Shown piece after piece: positions 45,596 to 57,369 of a stretch of 64,000 nucleotides of DNA. Origin of the DNA: Ophioderma brevispina (lineage: Eukaryota > Echinodermata > Ophiuroidea > Amphilepidida > Ophiodermatidae); contig JAMKCH010044292.1 of assembly GCA_023653785.1 (NCBI GenBank), positions 50,677 through 114,676 of the forward strand. The letters are read 5' to 3'. Position 1 is the stretch's first letter, and each line of letters starts with the position of its first letter. The notes beneath the pieces are model-generated. The model saw only the letters and a list, made by a program, of their open reading frames with translations. It ran no database searches and had not been told where the DNA came from. The translations under genes and the position numbers were made by a program.

Positions 45596-46915
45596 TCATA
45601 TTCCATTCTCATGTACTTTTCTGTGCTTATTCATATACCCGGCTGTGGTAAATGATTTATCACAGAAGTCACAATCAAAATATTTTTCAGAACTGCATGG
45701 TTTTTCGTGCGTCTTTTCATGTTTTCTCCTGTCGCCAGGCTGGCTAAAAACTTTGTTACAGAAGGTGCATTGATGAGTCTTGTCACCTTGGTGTATACTT
45801 TTCTCATGGTTATTCCTATAGGATTTTCTACTGAACAGTTTACCACAGAACTTGCAGTCAAATTTCTCCTTGGTATGTGTAAATTCATGTGATTGTTTAG
45901 CACTGAGTTGATTGAATTTTAGGTCACAGTATTGGCATTTATGGGGTTTTTCTCCAGTGTGCGTCATTTCGTGAGTTTTCACACTGCCGGCTCTACTGAA
46001 GCTTTTCTTGCAATATTGGCATTTGTCTGGTGTCGCACCTGTGTGGGACAACTCATGGCTTTTTTTGTTACCAAATTGAGTAAATGTTTTGTTGCAAAAG
46101 GCGCATTTATGCAGTTTATTTCCTGTGTGAATTGTTTCGTGCAATCTCTTGTGACTAGCCTGCCTGAAACTCTTCCCACAGAACTGACACTTGTGAGGTT
46201 TTTCACCTGTGTGTGTCATTTCATGTAGTTTTCTCTCACCAGACTGGATAAAAACCTTGTCACAGTACGAGCACTTGTGGGTTTGCGTCCCCTGGTGGAC
46301 TTTCTCGTGAGCATTCCTGTAACGATTTGTGCTGAATTGCTTGCTACAATATCTACAACAAAACTTCTCTCCAGTGTGCGTGATTTCGTGTACCTTTTTG
46401 TAGTATGCACGAGTAAAGGTTTTTTCGCAATAGTCACACTTAAACGGCCGTTCTCCCGTGTGTGTTTTCTCGTGCATTTTCTTGTTGCCTTCAAGACTGA
46501 ATCTTTTTCCACAAATCTGACATTTATGGGGTTTTTCTCCAGTATGAGTCATCTCATGTCTTCTCCGATTACCGCTGATGTGGAACTGCTTCTCGCAGTA
46601 CCGACATCGGAAAGGTTTTTCACCTGTGTGTGTCATTTCATGGACCTTCAAGTTGCCACTTTGGCTAAATGTCTTATCGCAGAATTTACACCTGTGAAAT
46701 TTTTCACCTTTGTGCGTTAATTCATGGACTTCTTTCTCTCTGGCTTGATTGAATCTTTTCCCACAGAATTGACATCTGTGAATTTTAGTATCACCTGTGT
46801 GAGACATTTCATGTTTCTGTTTATTGCCAGCTTGTGTAAAAGATTTACCACAAATGTGACATTTGTATGGTTTCTCCCCAGTGTGGGTCATTTCATGTCT
46901 TTTCTTGTGGTGCAT
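45596..46915 (-). CDS. C2H2 zinc-finger protein, main finger array
   Basis: An open minus frame of 439 residues with 15 complete C-x2-C…H-x3-4-H fingers joined by TGEKP-type linkers, plus the tail of one more at its start. It is probably a sequence-specific DNA-binding nuclear protein. The helix position 4, normally Leu, is Lys or Arg in most fingers (e.g. QAGNKQKHEMSH, ISGNRRRHEMTH), and HEMTH is the usual His pair. Linkers vary (TGDTKIH, KGEKF, QGTQTH, TKEKF). The last finger ends GYMNKHRKVHENGI at the stop. The first residue given is only the first Met after the frame opens; the protein continues upstream. Confidence 0.9.
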   Translation of the reverse strand: MHHKKRHEMTHTGEKPYKCHICGKSFTQAGNKQKHEMSHTGDTKIHRCQFCGKRFNQAREKEVHELTHKGEKFHRCKFCDKTFSQSGNLKVHEMTHTGEKPFRCRYCEKQFHISGNRRRHEMTHTGEKPHKCQICGKRFSLEGNKKMHEKTHTGERPFKCDYCEKTFTRAYYKKVHEITHTGEKFCCRYCSKQFSTNRYRNAHEKVHQGTQTHKCSYCDKVFIQSGERKLHEMTHTGEKPHKCQFCGKSFRQASHKRLHETIHTGNKLHKCAFCNKTFTQFGNKKSHELSHTGATPDKCQYCKKSFSRAGSVKTHEMTHTGEKPHKCQYCDLKFNQLSAKQSHEFTHTKEKFDCKFCGKLFSRKSYRNNHEKSIHQGDKTHQCTFCNKVFSQPGDRRKHEKTHEKPCSSEKYFDCDFCDKSFTTAGYMNKHRKVHENGI

Positions 46916-47316
46916 ATGACTAAACAGCTTGTCACAAAATTGGCATTGATATGGTTTTCACCAATGTGCATTATTTCATGTTTCTTCTTCCTACACGCAT
47001 AGCGAAAGCTCTTATCACAGAAGTGCATCTGTATCGTCCACTTTTGTTTGTCTCAGTTTTGTTGTTAGATGTATTTTTTAATGATTTTTTAATTTTGTTG
47101 TTATGATTTGGATATTTTTTAGCTCGAATTTTAATAGTGTGTTTTGACAAATTTTGCGTGTGTGTTCTGTTACTAGGTCTGGGTGGATTTTGAGTTTGTG
47201 TGGTAGCAGTCATTCCACCCAGCTGACTTCTATGAGTTTTCATTACAAGATGTTCACAGGTTGCTTTTTGTCCGCTTTGGTTTCTTACACATAGACAACA
47301 TTGGTGTTGTGTTTCT
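46916..47316 (-). CDS. zinc-finger gene, 5' part with two 1-nt losses
   Basis: Upstream of 46915 two more fingers are readable only with frame changes: CQFCDKLFSHMHHKKRHEMTH (same frame as the array) and CDKSFRYACRKKKHEIMH (one base short around 46955, where GEKP is expected, and one near 47028, where C-H-F-C is expected). Before them lies a Lys/Asn/Thr-rich linker and an N-terminal stretch with HQCCLC…TCEH. The minus strand shows an acceptor-like 'ttggaaatag' near 47317, so the start codon is likely in an exon further upstream. Losses in short homopolymers may be sequencing errors. Confidence 0.6.
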
Positions 47317-47329
47317 ATTTCCAAGCCCT

Positions 47330-48690
47330 ATGCACCTGTTCTTCCATTTTTAGTTTTGGCGAGCAAGTTTCTGCGGCATTTCATTTTTGCATGGTTATCT
47401 ACAGGTCTTTGTGTGTCTGTATGTTTGGTCTCAACATACTGTTTGAAGATTGGTTTACCTGTTGTGGCCTGTTTTCTTATGCCCGATGACCTTTGTATTT
47501 GTGTGTACTTTCATGACAAGATGAATCTCTCCAATGTTAATCTTCTGCTTTTGTATCCTGTTTCTTTGCCTCTTATCCTCTTGTGATCAGATTTGGTTGA
47601 TGTGGCTGCACTCGCTTTCTATATCTCATCTGCACACATCTTGCCCTGGGAGGTGAATGTGCTGTGGATTATGATACCAATATGTCTTGATTCGTATCTG
47701 ATGGTAGTACAAGGTGACAGGTATCTCGGTACACACCAAAGCGACGCTGTCAGAACTTGCATCACAGGTTGGTTAAGAAAGGAGTTTGGTGTGCTGATTA
47801 TTGTCATTTCTGAAAAAAAAAAGAAGTCAAAGTTGATCCACATTTGTAATCCATTAACCTTGGCCCATTATTATAATCTTTACCTAGAGCTGGCCATTGT
47901 ATGCAAGTGTTAAAAAATGTACCTAGCTTGGATTCGAATCTACAACCATCGTCAGGTGGCGTAGCCGGGTGGGGGCAGAGTGCCCCCTCTGGAATTTTTT
48001 TGAGGGGAAATCGGGAATAAAATGAGATAGTCATGTTAAATCAGCCTTTTTCAATTCTTTGTGCTGTGACCGGAAATTGCCCCCTGGGAACCACCGGGCT
48101 GTTGAATGCGCCTGACATTACATGTAGTATGGGTCTCTATCCAATTTAACAGGTCACGGAAGAGTAATAGATTTATCTAGAACATACCTATATCTTAACC
48201 CTTTCCCCATAATTCGTTTCAGCGTTTCCATTGTTTTAGCGCGTCAATTGAACCGTACTCAAACTAGGGGACAGCATTTCTGACTGCAGCTGCCCTAGTT
48301 CTTCTAGCCATAGTGTCCTCGCCTCGCCCTTTTTCAATGAAACTGCAACCAACCCGATATCAGCTCCATGTGCCCTCGTGTGCCCGACGGGAGGTCAGTA
48401 ATTGCCAATTTTAATCCCAACGGATAAAGTCCTGTGTGTGAGGCCTGTACATGGAAAGTGTTAAAGGGCATTCGTGATCCACAACCTTGTCCCCACCTGA
48501 CTTGCCAAAAAAATGCATCCAAACCATCTGCCTTAGTTAATTCCATGTTTGTACTATTCTTGAAGTGGAACTAATTTGAATTTTGAACTTGTACTGTTTT
48601 GCATTTTGCTGTTTATTTTTAGATTTGTTGACTGAACACCTGAACCTGGATAACTATCGGTTAAGTCTGACTCCAGATTTCGAAATATTA
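47330..48690. other. no gene accepted
   Basis: Plus-strand frames between 47301 and 47913 lie beside the 5' end of the zinc-finger gene but show no domain. Positions 47950-48010 are a dispersed 'ggcgtagccgggtggggg…gaggggaaa' repeat, also seen at 23390-23450. A tRNA-like B box 'gattcgaatc' on the minus strand is isolated. Confidence 0.35.
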
Positions 48691-48699
48691 TTTTTTTTG

Positions 48700-49020
48700 T
48701 TTCATAATGAAAAATAGTCAACGAGAACTAAAAGATAGTAACCTAAAATGCACACTTCCGACATTGAGATGAATCTGATTTGCTTTTGATGCATAAACAT
48801 TTATGTGTAGTATTACGTCCATAGGATATGTGGATATACCCCCAATCCGGATCCGGAATTTTATAACAAAGTTGTGGATTTTCTATATGAAGGAATTCGA
48901 TTAAGCTTAGCATTTCACACAGTGATTAGTATATGCACAAGCAATGTACGTACATGCAAAAAACCGATTTTTTTGGAACTTGGAGGGCGCCCTCTCAGGA
49001 ATCTCTGAGTCGCCTTTAAG
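48700..49020. repeat. dispersed repeat, second copy of the window-start repeat
   Basis: Matches 20-365 in order and orientation, ending 'ggagggcgccctctcaggaa' then 'tctctgagtcgcc'. Confidence 0.5.
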
Positions 49021-49029
49021 TTACACAAT

Positions 49030-50450
49030 TTGTTGTAATACCATGGCCTACACTATTAGGCCTATGTTTGAATCTTGGCCTAGAAATAGACGTTTTTTAA
49101 ACCATCGGATGACAAGACTTATATCGGAACATAAAACCTATTGACTGGCGTCTTATTTTGGGCTTTCGAAACTAGAGGCCCTCTTGATCTCGAAACTGTA
49201 CTTTGCCATAGTAAATGTATGGTTGTGAGATCACCTTGTACTAAGGGTCTCAGCGAGTCCCAGGACTTTGAGTCCCGCCCGATAACATCGGGTCCCGGGT
49301 AGTAAAATTCCCTACCCGATTCCCGAAATTTGACTGAGTAAACTAGCTAGACTCGCTCACTAAAAATCATACCGCAACTGTTTTCATCTGCAGAAAATTT
49401 GCAGGAAAATGTCCGCTAAATCCATAAAATGTTTCCATTAGAGCTAGGACTAGGAGTTACTGTTTAATTTTCTATCGGTTTGCATGATCAGTATTTGGTT
49501 CGTGCCGCCATGTACACATTGATAACATGCAAAGCCTAAAGACTACTGCCGAATTTGGCGCATCCACGAAAATGCCATTCTAGCACCATAAAATCTTTTG
49601 TAATCAAATTACCCGGCTTTGTATTTAGTCAGGACATCATTCTCGGAAACATAACAATTTTTTACAATACCTACCTAATGATTTTAACTGTCATAAAGCA
49701 GTCAAATTTCCTAGATGCCCAGTGAAACAAGTTCCTACGGGCGCTGACATTATTATGCATTTTTTTGTAGATCCCTCTTCAGCTCTTTATTGCAGTACTC
49801 CGTAATTATGCCGAATTCTGAAGGCGTTCGAGAACCACAAATGACGACGACTAGAAAAGTTTGCAAATCATCATATGACCGGGTCTAAAACTGATCCGTT
49901 TTCACTTCTTACACTTGAGAACTAATATTTCTATAGTAAAAGCACATGTTTTAATTGCCTAAGATGTTGTAGAGTGTTGGCATTGAGAACTCATTGAACT
50001 TGGTAAGCCTAAATAAAATGTACAATTCATGCCCAATACTTGAATCAATTTTTACATATTTTTTAAAAAGATTAGGGTAACCGGTACTCGCTCTAAAAAA
50101 AAAAATTGGGTACCCGGGAGGCAACATACCCGAAAATGAGACTCCCGAAGCTTGTACCTATAGCTTGAACCATGCCCCTTATAGCAGTTCAATGTTTAAT
50201 ATACTATGAACTCAGTAGTTTTATTTAAATTACTCATTCTGATGCCAATCTGATAGGAGAGTGATAACACTTAGGCATAATGACTTACAGATATTAAAAC
50301 TTCATTTTGCTACCTACACGCAAAATGGTTTAACAATAAAAACTCAGTACTAGGAGGGCACGGTTTCAAATCTGGTGTGGTAGCAAATTTTTTTTCAGTG
50401 CTTGCATGCACAGCCTTTTGTTTTAAAGATAAAACTATCCTTTATCATAG
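49030..50450. other. no gene seen
   Basis: AT-rich. A tRNA-like 3' half with B box 'ggtttcaaatctgg' followed by a T run stands near 50365-50395; without an A box it is likely SINE debris. Confidence 0.35.
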
Positions 50451-50454
50451 AGAA

Positions 50455-51527
50455 CTTTTACCTATACTTCGTCCGGCCTGAACTAAGGATTGACGTCATA
50501 GGCTTTCACACAGGTTCTTAAATGTGGAAATCGCTGTAAACCGCAGTTGTAATCTCGAGTTGTAACTAAGGCCGTGTTCCCACTATAAACATGTGCTCGG
50601 ACCTAGGTCTGAGTCCACATAGAAGTGGGCTAGGCCCCCACATTATTACGCGTCTCACTAGTACTTCCCATACGTGCCAAGAACGCGATGTAGTATCGGG
50701 CCCACTTACCCGGATGTTTAACTTACCAATGCCATAGTAGGATAATAGTTTATTTTGCAAAAATTGATCTGTTGTATTTCCCTGTTTGATACTTGAATGG
50801 AAACAAATAGGATTCTCTAGTTCTGATGATGAAAATGTACATTAAAAACTCATGTTGAATGTCGAACAAGACATCGTCCTACTATTCTGAATAATTTTGA
50901 AGAATCGGCGTCGTGGACCGTATCAATATTATTTAAAGATTCATCGTAAACCCGGAAAGTTCATGACTTACGTGTTATGACTGTCCATCAGCAAGCTGTT
51001 TTCACCGCTCTTATGGCTAACCCCAAAAATCTCCCCGAGTATCGGTTTTTATACTTAATGATATACGATACAAATAGAGCACGAAAGGGAAGAAATGTGT
51101 GGATGTTCAGGTTATATTATGTGAATTCAATGTAGACAAATACGGATTTGTTTGCGATATTTTTGTCCTTGACACAGCCAAGGCAGTGCTTTCGGCGGTG
51201 GTAAGTGAGCCGGGCCCACTCCGATGTACAAAACGCGTTCCCATTATGGATTGGTACCACGTCCTTAGTACCGGAGGATACCTACCTGAGGTGGTCTCGG
51301 ACACGATCCTCGGATGTAGGCCCGAGTCCAAATAAAACGCGTTCACAATACGCAAGGGAAGGAAGTGGGCTTGATGTTGTAGCATCGATAGTACCCGTCC
51401 TGGTACCAAACATCATAGTGGGAACGCGCCCTAAGTCATGGAAGAAATGTGATATGCATGCACAATAGCTGCGGGAAAGCTATGATATCACTCCTTATTA
51501 CGGCCAGACGAAGTATAGATAAAAGTT
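50455..51527. mobile_element. 1.07-kb inverted-repeat DNA element
   Basis: The left end 'aacttttacctatacttcgt' and the right end, its near-complement ('acgaagtatagataaaagtt'), continue inward ('ggccgtgttcccactat' and 'atagtgggaacgcgcc'). The interior is GC-richer than the surroundings, with repeated 'gggcccac' words. No transposase. Target duplication not resolved. Confidence 0.6.
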
Positions 51528-52039
51528 ACATGCTATTTATGTGAAAGGCCGTAAAGGTGCGATACGGGAGATTTTGGTGCATCCATATATTTTGTCTGTA
51601 GTTGATTGTCATAGCATAAGACCCCCATTAGATGTATTAAACTTGTATTTGTGTACAGAAATGCTTGAAAGTGAAAACAAATGCAATTTGCTTTGCTTAA
51701 TTTCAATATAAAACCAGCTGAATCAGTATTTGCTACCTATAGTAAGAAGGAAATTTCACCAATTTTTGTACCAAAGAAAGACAAATCTCAGGTCAACCAT
51801 TTTCTTAATGGCGATATTTTTGATAGACAAGCGGTTCTCGACTACAAGTGTCTCCGGCTTTCACGGTCCACCTTTCAGTCACTCCTGCTTTTTAACTGGA
51901 CCTCAGAGGACCTTTGACATTTGCAATTGACTGACCTTATTTTCATATGAATGTTCCCTATTGCATGCAAGCCCTAAGTTTAGTGTTAATTGGTAATTGG
52001 AATCGCTTTTCAAGAAAAGGCCCAACAATGGATGTTTTA

Positions 52040-52400
52040 AGCCCATTTTATAAAACTTTCTCATGACCTCTGACCTTGGTTATGTGACTTTGACCTCATC
52101 TGATAACCCAAGTTATGTAGCTATTTGACTTTTACTTCTCAAATAAACCAATTTTGTGTTTTCAGCCTATTTTATAACTTGACTCACTGACCTTTGATCT
52201 TGGGTATGTGACCTTTGACCTCATCGTATATCCAAAGTTCCTGTAAGCTATTTGACTTTTACTTCTCAATTGAAACCAATTATTTTTCAGCATCAGCCTA
52301 TTTTTATAACGTGCCCTCACCTACCGTTGATCTTGGTATTTGACCTTTGACCTCAATCTGATGGTTTGCAATGACATTGTGTTGCCCGTGGACGTCTAAA
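52040..52400. repeat. AGGTCA repeat units, reverse orientation
   Basis: Two to three units of about 140 bp carry 'gctatttgacttttacttctca' and TGACCT-type half-sites. Perfect DR1 complements TGACCTTTGACCT stand at 52209-52221 and 52341-52353. Related to the repeats at 2446, 24067 and 63387. Confidence 0.6.
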
Positions 52401-52989
52401 GGCAGAATACCTTCAATACAAATCAATGAGCCTTGTGCACAAATGATCTGAATTTTATAATATAACAGATTTAATGATTTGTAATTGGTTTGGTCAAAGA
52501 TATTGGTAGGTCCAAAAACAATATTACATATATTAAAAATTACCACACAATTTATACTTATGAGTTCTCTAGTGTCCTGTGTTGAATGCGTTGCAGTTCA
52601 ACGATGATATGTCCTCCAGCGAAGACTCCACAATGACAGCGCATAAGTTACACAAATAATCCATGATTATATTTCATGCGAATCTTCTGAGACTGAAGGT
52701 AATTTTGTCCAGCAGTTCAAGACGACAAGGTTTTCCATTATGACACTTAATTTTCTGCCAATTACAATCCAGGTATTCTACGCCATCAGTCTGTCGCCTA
52801 ATGTCCTCACCTATAGGACCACAAACTGGAATACCTTTTTGTGATTCCAAAAATGAAGCTCTTCTGGCTTAAAAGACGGACAGCAGACTTGAAACAGTTT
52901 AATTAGCTTTCAAGCTCTGGCGGTCTCCAAAGATAATATAAAAATCTGGCACTATGTAAAGAATTAAATTACCTTAGGTAGGACAGGAT

Positions 52990-53320
52990 TCGAATTACAA
53001 TTTAGGAATACATGCACCAGGGCATGTAACTTCAAAATTTACATGCACAATGTACAAGTTACATGCACAGGCTAATGTAAACATGGTGCTACTGCTGACC
53101 TTATTCATATCAGACCGGTAGGTCTAGACTATTGACAGTTGGCTCAAAATTTTATAATTTCAGCATTCAATGACTTTTACGAAAATAAGTTAAAATTGCA
53201 TAGTTTATGAATTCACAAAGTTTAAATTTACATGCACACGTGCATGCAGGATACAAAAGTTTACATGCACAGGAGAGAAGAAAAGTACATGCACCTGTGC
53301 ATGTGTGCACCGGGGTCATC
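52990..53320. repeat. cluster of ACATGCAC words
   Basis: 'acatgcac' recurs six times within 320 bp, mostly as 'ttacatgcac', and partly as overlapping palindromes ('acatgcacacgtgcatgc', 'acatgcacctgtgcatgt'). Spacing is irregular, so it is not a simple tandem array. Confidence 0.5.
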
Positions 53321-53809
53321 GAAAGCCTGCAGTAGATTAAAACTCGCTCTAACTATACTGTATAGCTCCTGGTTACAACTGCTGCTGGCCCCGAGACTTT
53401 ATCTAAAATCTCCATTATAATTGACTTCACTAAGTTCCCAAGTCTTAAAAAGATATTCCAACACAGCATCATGCATAAACATAACTTAGCACTGTCAAAT
53501 CAGATTTCACAAAAATTACATCATCTAAATTGCATCATGGGGGAATCCCCAGATCATGCAATGTTTTGATCTCAAAGAATAAACAAGTTTGACTTCAGTT
53601 TCTAATTTACATCTTTGGGATTTCCCAGTTCTTTCTCCCCTTGTGCAATCTATCTAACAGGTGCACCTTGCACAAACAACACTAAGGGAATCCCCTGCTC
53701 TTTTTTATCATTAAACAAAAGTACTTTTCCCATGAGAAATCTTTTCTTAAATAAAATTGAGAAATAATATTTTGATCAAAATTTTGAGGGTAATATAACA
53801 ACATCTATA

Positions 53810-53947
53810 TCCAAGTTCTGTAGCTATTGAACTTTTACTTCTCGAATGAGAAACTTTATTTGAAACTTTAACCTTTGAAAACAAGGCCATACAGACACAT
53901 GGTCAGGACTGGCAAGTGTCGCCTCCTGCAATTCTTGCAGGCGACAC
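53810..53947. repeat. AGGTCA-family fragment ending in a strong hairpin
   Basis: Shares 'gtagctattgaacttttacttctc' with 52120-52270. It ends in GTGTCGCC…TGCAA-ttc-TTGCA-GGCGACAC (53916-53947), a more perfect form of the left-end hairpin of the hairpin-ended repeats. Confidence 0.55.
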
Positions 53948-53984
53948 AGAAAGTTTACTTAGTGCAAAAATTAGAATTTTAACA

Positions 53985-54024
53985 TTGTGAAGGCACCTGT
54001 TATGTGAGATCTCTTGTTGTTCCT
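53985..54024. repeat. right end of a TTAA MITE (truncated)
   Basis: Resembles the terminal 35 bp of the 20148-20487 element ('acctgttatgtgagatctct') and is followed by TTAA at 54025-54028. No left partner found. Confidence 0.45.
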
Positions 54025-54039
54025 TTAAACAATACATTT

Positions 54040-56270
54040 GTACTGTGGACATATGACTTCACTTTGTAAAACCATAACACTAATTTGTGGTCGGCTCACA
54101 GAGCAGACTATATACTTAACTACTTGAGCGATTTAATTGGCAAAAATCATGCAACTCATCAATTATGCTGAATATGCTGTGGAAAGAAAATAATATTTCA
54201 TGTTTGACCTCTTTATCCTTGAATATTCCATATGACCCATTCATGAAAAACGTTGGTCAAGACCCAGTCAATTCTGTACAAGCAAGCAACTTAAAATATC
54301 TTTTGACAACAATGACATCAAAACCCTAAATGACCTCTACCTCATATTCCTTAAAACACCCCATAACCTACCTCACAACAATCTTTCTGAGCAACTTTCA
54401 TGAATTGCAATGTTCTTCAACATGTTGCATTTCCAACAATGATCTCAAACGAACCCTAGATTGCTAGCCTATTTCTGATGAATCACACACTAAATAAAGT
54501 AGGTGTAGCAGACGACATTGATGCCGAGACAGAAATATGGCCCCTTGCCTAAATGAAGAGTCACAAAATGTGATAGGTTGTGTCTTTAAATAAAATTGAA
54601 ATTAATCATATTGTGTGAACTAGTAACAAACCATTTGGGTGGTAAAGATTTTGTCTGTGCAATAATTGTATAATTTCTGAGGTTTGGGGGAAATCTGCAA
54701 TTTTAATTTCTAGTAACACTCAACTTGGCCTGAACGTTTTGAAAACATGCAAAATCTTCGATGCTCTGTAGCTCAAAAAATTGGCTTTTATCATATGACG
54801 TTTTCATTTTGTTGAAGAGATATGGTCCCAAAAATCCGTTTTTGAAATAACCAGTTGCTTTAAAGCTAAGAAATTGACATTTGGTGAGAGGTACCAAGTC
54901 TATGGGGAGTTATTTAGTGGTGTGATTCTTACACACCCCAAATGACCCACTCCTCAAAAAATCCTCCTGAGAAACTGATCTGGATTATACTCCAGCAAAA
55001 CAGCCGGTACCTGCATCTTGCAAGAGTTTGTTTTGGAAGAAAGCAAAGTTTAGAAGCAGGAGGAAACCCAGAGAAAACATGCAAGAGTGAGCTTGGACTG
55101 GAAACCAATTAAAAAAAAAAAAAACACAAAACAAAACAGGTTGACAATCATATTGTTTCCAATTGAAGTCAATGCAATCCTCTTCTCTGCATGACTAAAT
55201 CTCCTCTCTATAGGGTTTACTGCAACTTTTAAATCCTGGGGTGGGTTCGGTCAATTATGCATAACTTCAACAAATCGATTGTCATAAATGAGGTGTCAAA
55301 ATATGCGTAAAGAAATACCGCTTCCAATTATATGCCATAATGTAATCCGATGTATCGTTTGAACTCGACAACTTTCTAATTTGTTTTTCCTTGATAATAA
55401 AACCCAAACATCGCATAAAAACCTAAAAAAATTGCAGTAAAAGGTGAATTTTGAAACCTATGCACGGGAAGTCGAAGCTGAGACAAACCTTTTTTTTGCC
55501 TTAATTTTGCATGATATTATGGTAAGCCAGGCTTATCCATTTCGTTTCATTTCGCAAAATATGACAACCCAGGCTGAAACTGATAAAATACTTTTTAATC
55601 ATAATTTTATTAATTGTATCAGGAAACATCGACTTGATATTTAAATATAACAAGTGATAATGAAAAAATATTTTTCCATTAATGGTCCTGAATAAATAAC
55701 GTTTGGTTTTGTTTTGTTTCATTTTGACAAGTTTGCCAAACAAAATTGTTGTTTAAATGCAGTGACGTGACACTCCAGCAGAAAAGATTTTGTTCACATG
55801 GCTATATAAATTGGTCACTGAATAACTCTGAAGTGAATTACTGAGGCATTGTGAATTAAAATGAAATATTTGTATCAGTAAACCACTAGGATATGATATA
55901 TTTGAGCCATACATATTCAATCTAAATAGTGACAAGAAATAGTTAGGACATGGCCACACTGTCAGACATTTGGCATAGCTGGAATACTTGCAAGTATTGA
56001 TTAAACAAGGAAATATCAAAGTCATACCGTAAATTGTTGATTGGTTCAAGTACCAGAGAGAATGAGGAGTCCTCAGAACCATTGGACTTTATATCATGTT
56101 TTTTTTAGTCAACAAGGCAGGACAGTTCAACATGAATAACAACCTGTTAAAACTAAGTTGGTTGCAGCAAGACAGTGCACAGTCAATACAAGTAGTTATA
56201 ACCTTGGAGTTGCACAGTGTGCATGGGTTCACTTCTCAAGGGTAGCTGTCTAGGTCATGCGGTATACACA
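54040..56270. other. no gene seen
   Basis: AT-rich sequence with an A run at 55109 and short random frames. Nothing recognised as coding, RNA or bordered element. Confidence 0.35.
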
Positions 56271-56271
56271 A

Positions 56272-56543
56272 TCTGGAATTTATTACTGTGTGTGAACTCT
56301 GCTCCAGCTAGGTGTAGTAAATGAATGAACACAGCCAGGTCTTCAAAAATCAGTAGTGCAATTTCCATGCTCATTCACAAGGCAAAGTTCATTGTGATAA
56401 CCATCTGGAATAGATAGTGTGTGTGAACTCTGCTCCAGCTAGGTGTAGTAAATGAATGAACACAGCCAGGTCTTCAAAAATCAGTAGTGCAATCCCATAC
56501 TACCCATGACTCATTCACAAGGCAAAGTTCATTGTGATAAACA
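56272..56543. repeat. tandem duplication, unit about 133 bp
   Basis: Unit 1 (56272-56403) and unit 2 (56404-56543) both read 'gtgtgtgaactctgctccag', 'ctaggtgtagtaaatgaatg' and end 'ggcaaagttcattgtgataa', nearly identical apart from small indels. The closeness implies a recent event. Confidence 0.8.
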
Positions 56544-56639
56544 TAAAATGAAAGCAAACTTTGGTAGAACGAGTGATCAAGAAGGAAATAATTAATATAC
56601 CAGCCACTCAATGTGAATTGGAGCTATCAACTATTCATT

Positions 56640-57330
56640 ATCCCACTGTCCAAATTTGAACAAAACTTGGGATGTGGGTAGTGGTGCATGATGTACATAA
56701 ACCATGCATTGTGTCATCTTTATTTGGCATGTTAATGAGCTTCATTTACATATTTGCACTGATTGGTTCATTACTACAAAGAGCAAGGTCCAAATTGATG
56801 CGGATTGGTATGTGGTTAGTGGTGGATGCAAGTAATACCATGCGCCATGTCATCATTATTTGTGGGATTTAGTAATGAGCCTCATTTGCCTTTTGACTCT
56901 GTTGACTCCTTTATTACAAAGGTGAACTTCCATTAGATACCAATGTCCAAATTCATGCACTTTGGTATGTGGATAGTGGTACAAGCAAGTAATAACCCAT
57001 TCTCGTGTCACAATTTGTGCATTTTTTTAATGAGCTCTTTTTATTTTTATTTTTAGGATTTTCCGGTATTGGCTCACTACTGCAAAGGTGGACTTCTACA
57101 CGATCCCAAATTGAGCAATTTGTTATGTGTGTGGTGGGATTATTATAAAGTATAACCCAGGTACTTTTCGTCGTTATTTATGCATATTATTAGTCATTTG
57201 GCATATTTGCTCTGATTGGCTTGTTACTACAAAGGTGACGTTCCCACCAGATCAAGGGGTGTCCAATTTGACAAACTGATTATGGAGTAGTGTGTTGCAA
57301 GTAATAACCACATTCAATTAGAGATAATGA
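56640..57330. repeat. diverged tandem repeat, period about 150-165 bp
   Basis: Four or so units each hold 'gtatgtgg.tagtgg', 'aagtaata', a 'ttaatgagcttcatttgc'-like word and 'attactacaaaggtg'. Divergence is high. A similar 'aatgagct…atttgc' word occurs around 25850-26010. Confidence 0.6.
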
Positions 57331-57365
57331 GTAGTGGATACCGGCTGCGCGGGCATCCACTACTC
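57329..57365. repeat. hairpin with 11-nt perfect stem
   Basis: GAGTAGTGGAT and ATCCACTACTC flank a 15-nt GC-rich loop. It stands right after the diverged tandem array. No U-run follows, so a terminator is not suggested. Confidence 0.5.
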
Positions 57366-57369
57366 AAAA

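Noticed and set aside
45932..46720. Plus-strand frames of 98-147 codons opposite the zinc-finger array
   Set aside because: They are the antisense shadow of the regular finger repeats.
47593..47913. 106-codon plus frame near the zinc-finger gene
   Set aside because: No recognisable domain, and its 3' end runs into an A-rich stretch; support too thin.
47925..47965. 'ggattcgaatctacaacc' resembling the T arm of a tRNA
   Set aside because: It is embedded in a dispersed repeat, and no full tRNA fold could be drawn.
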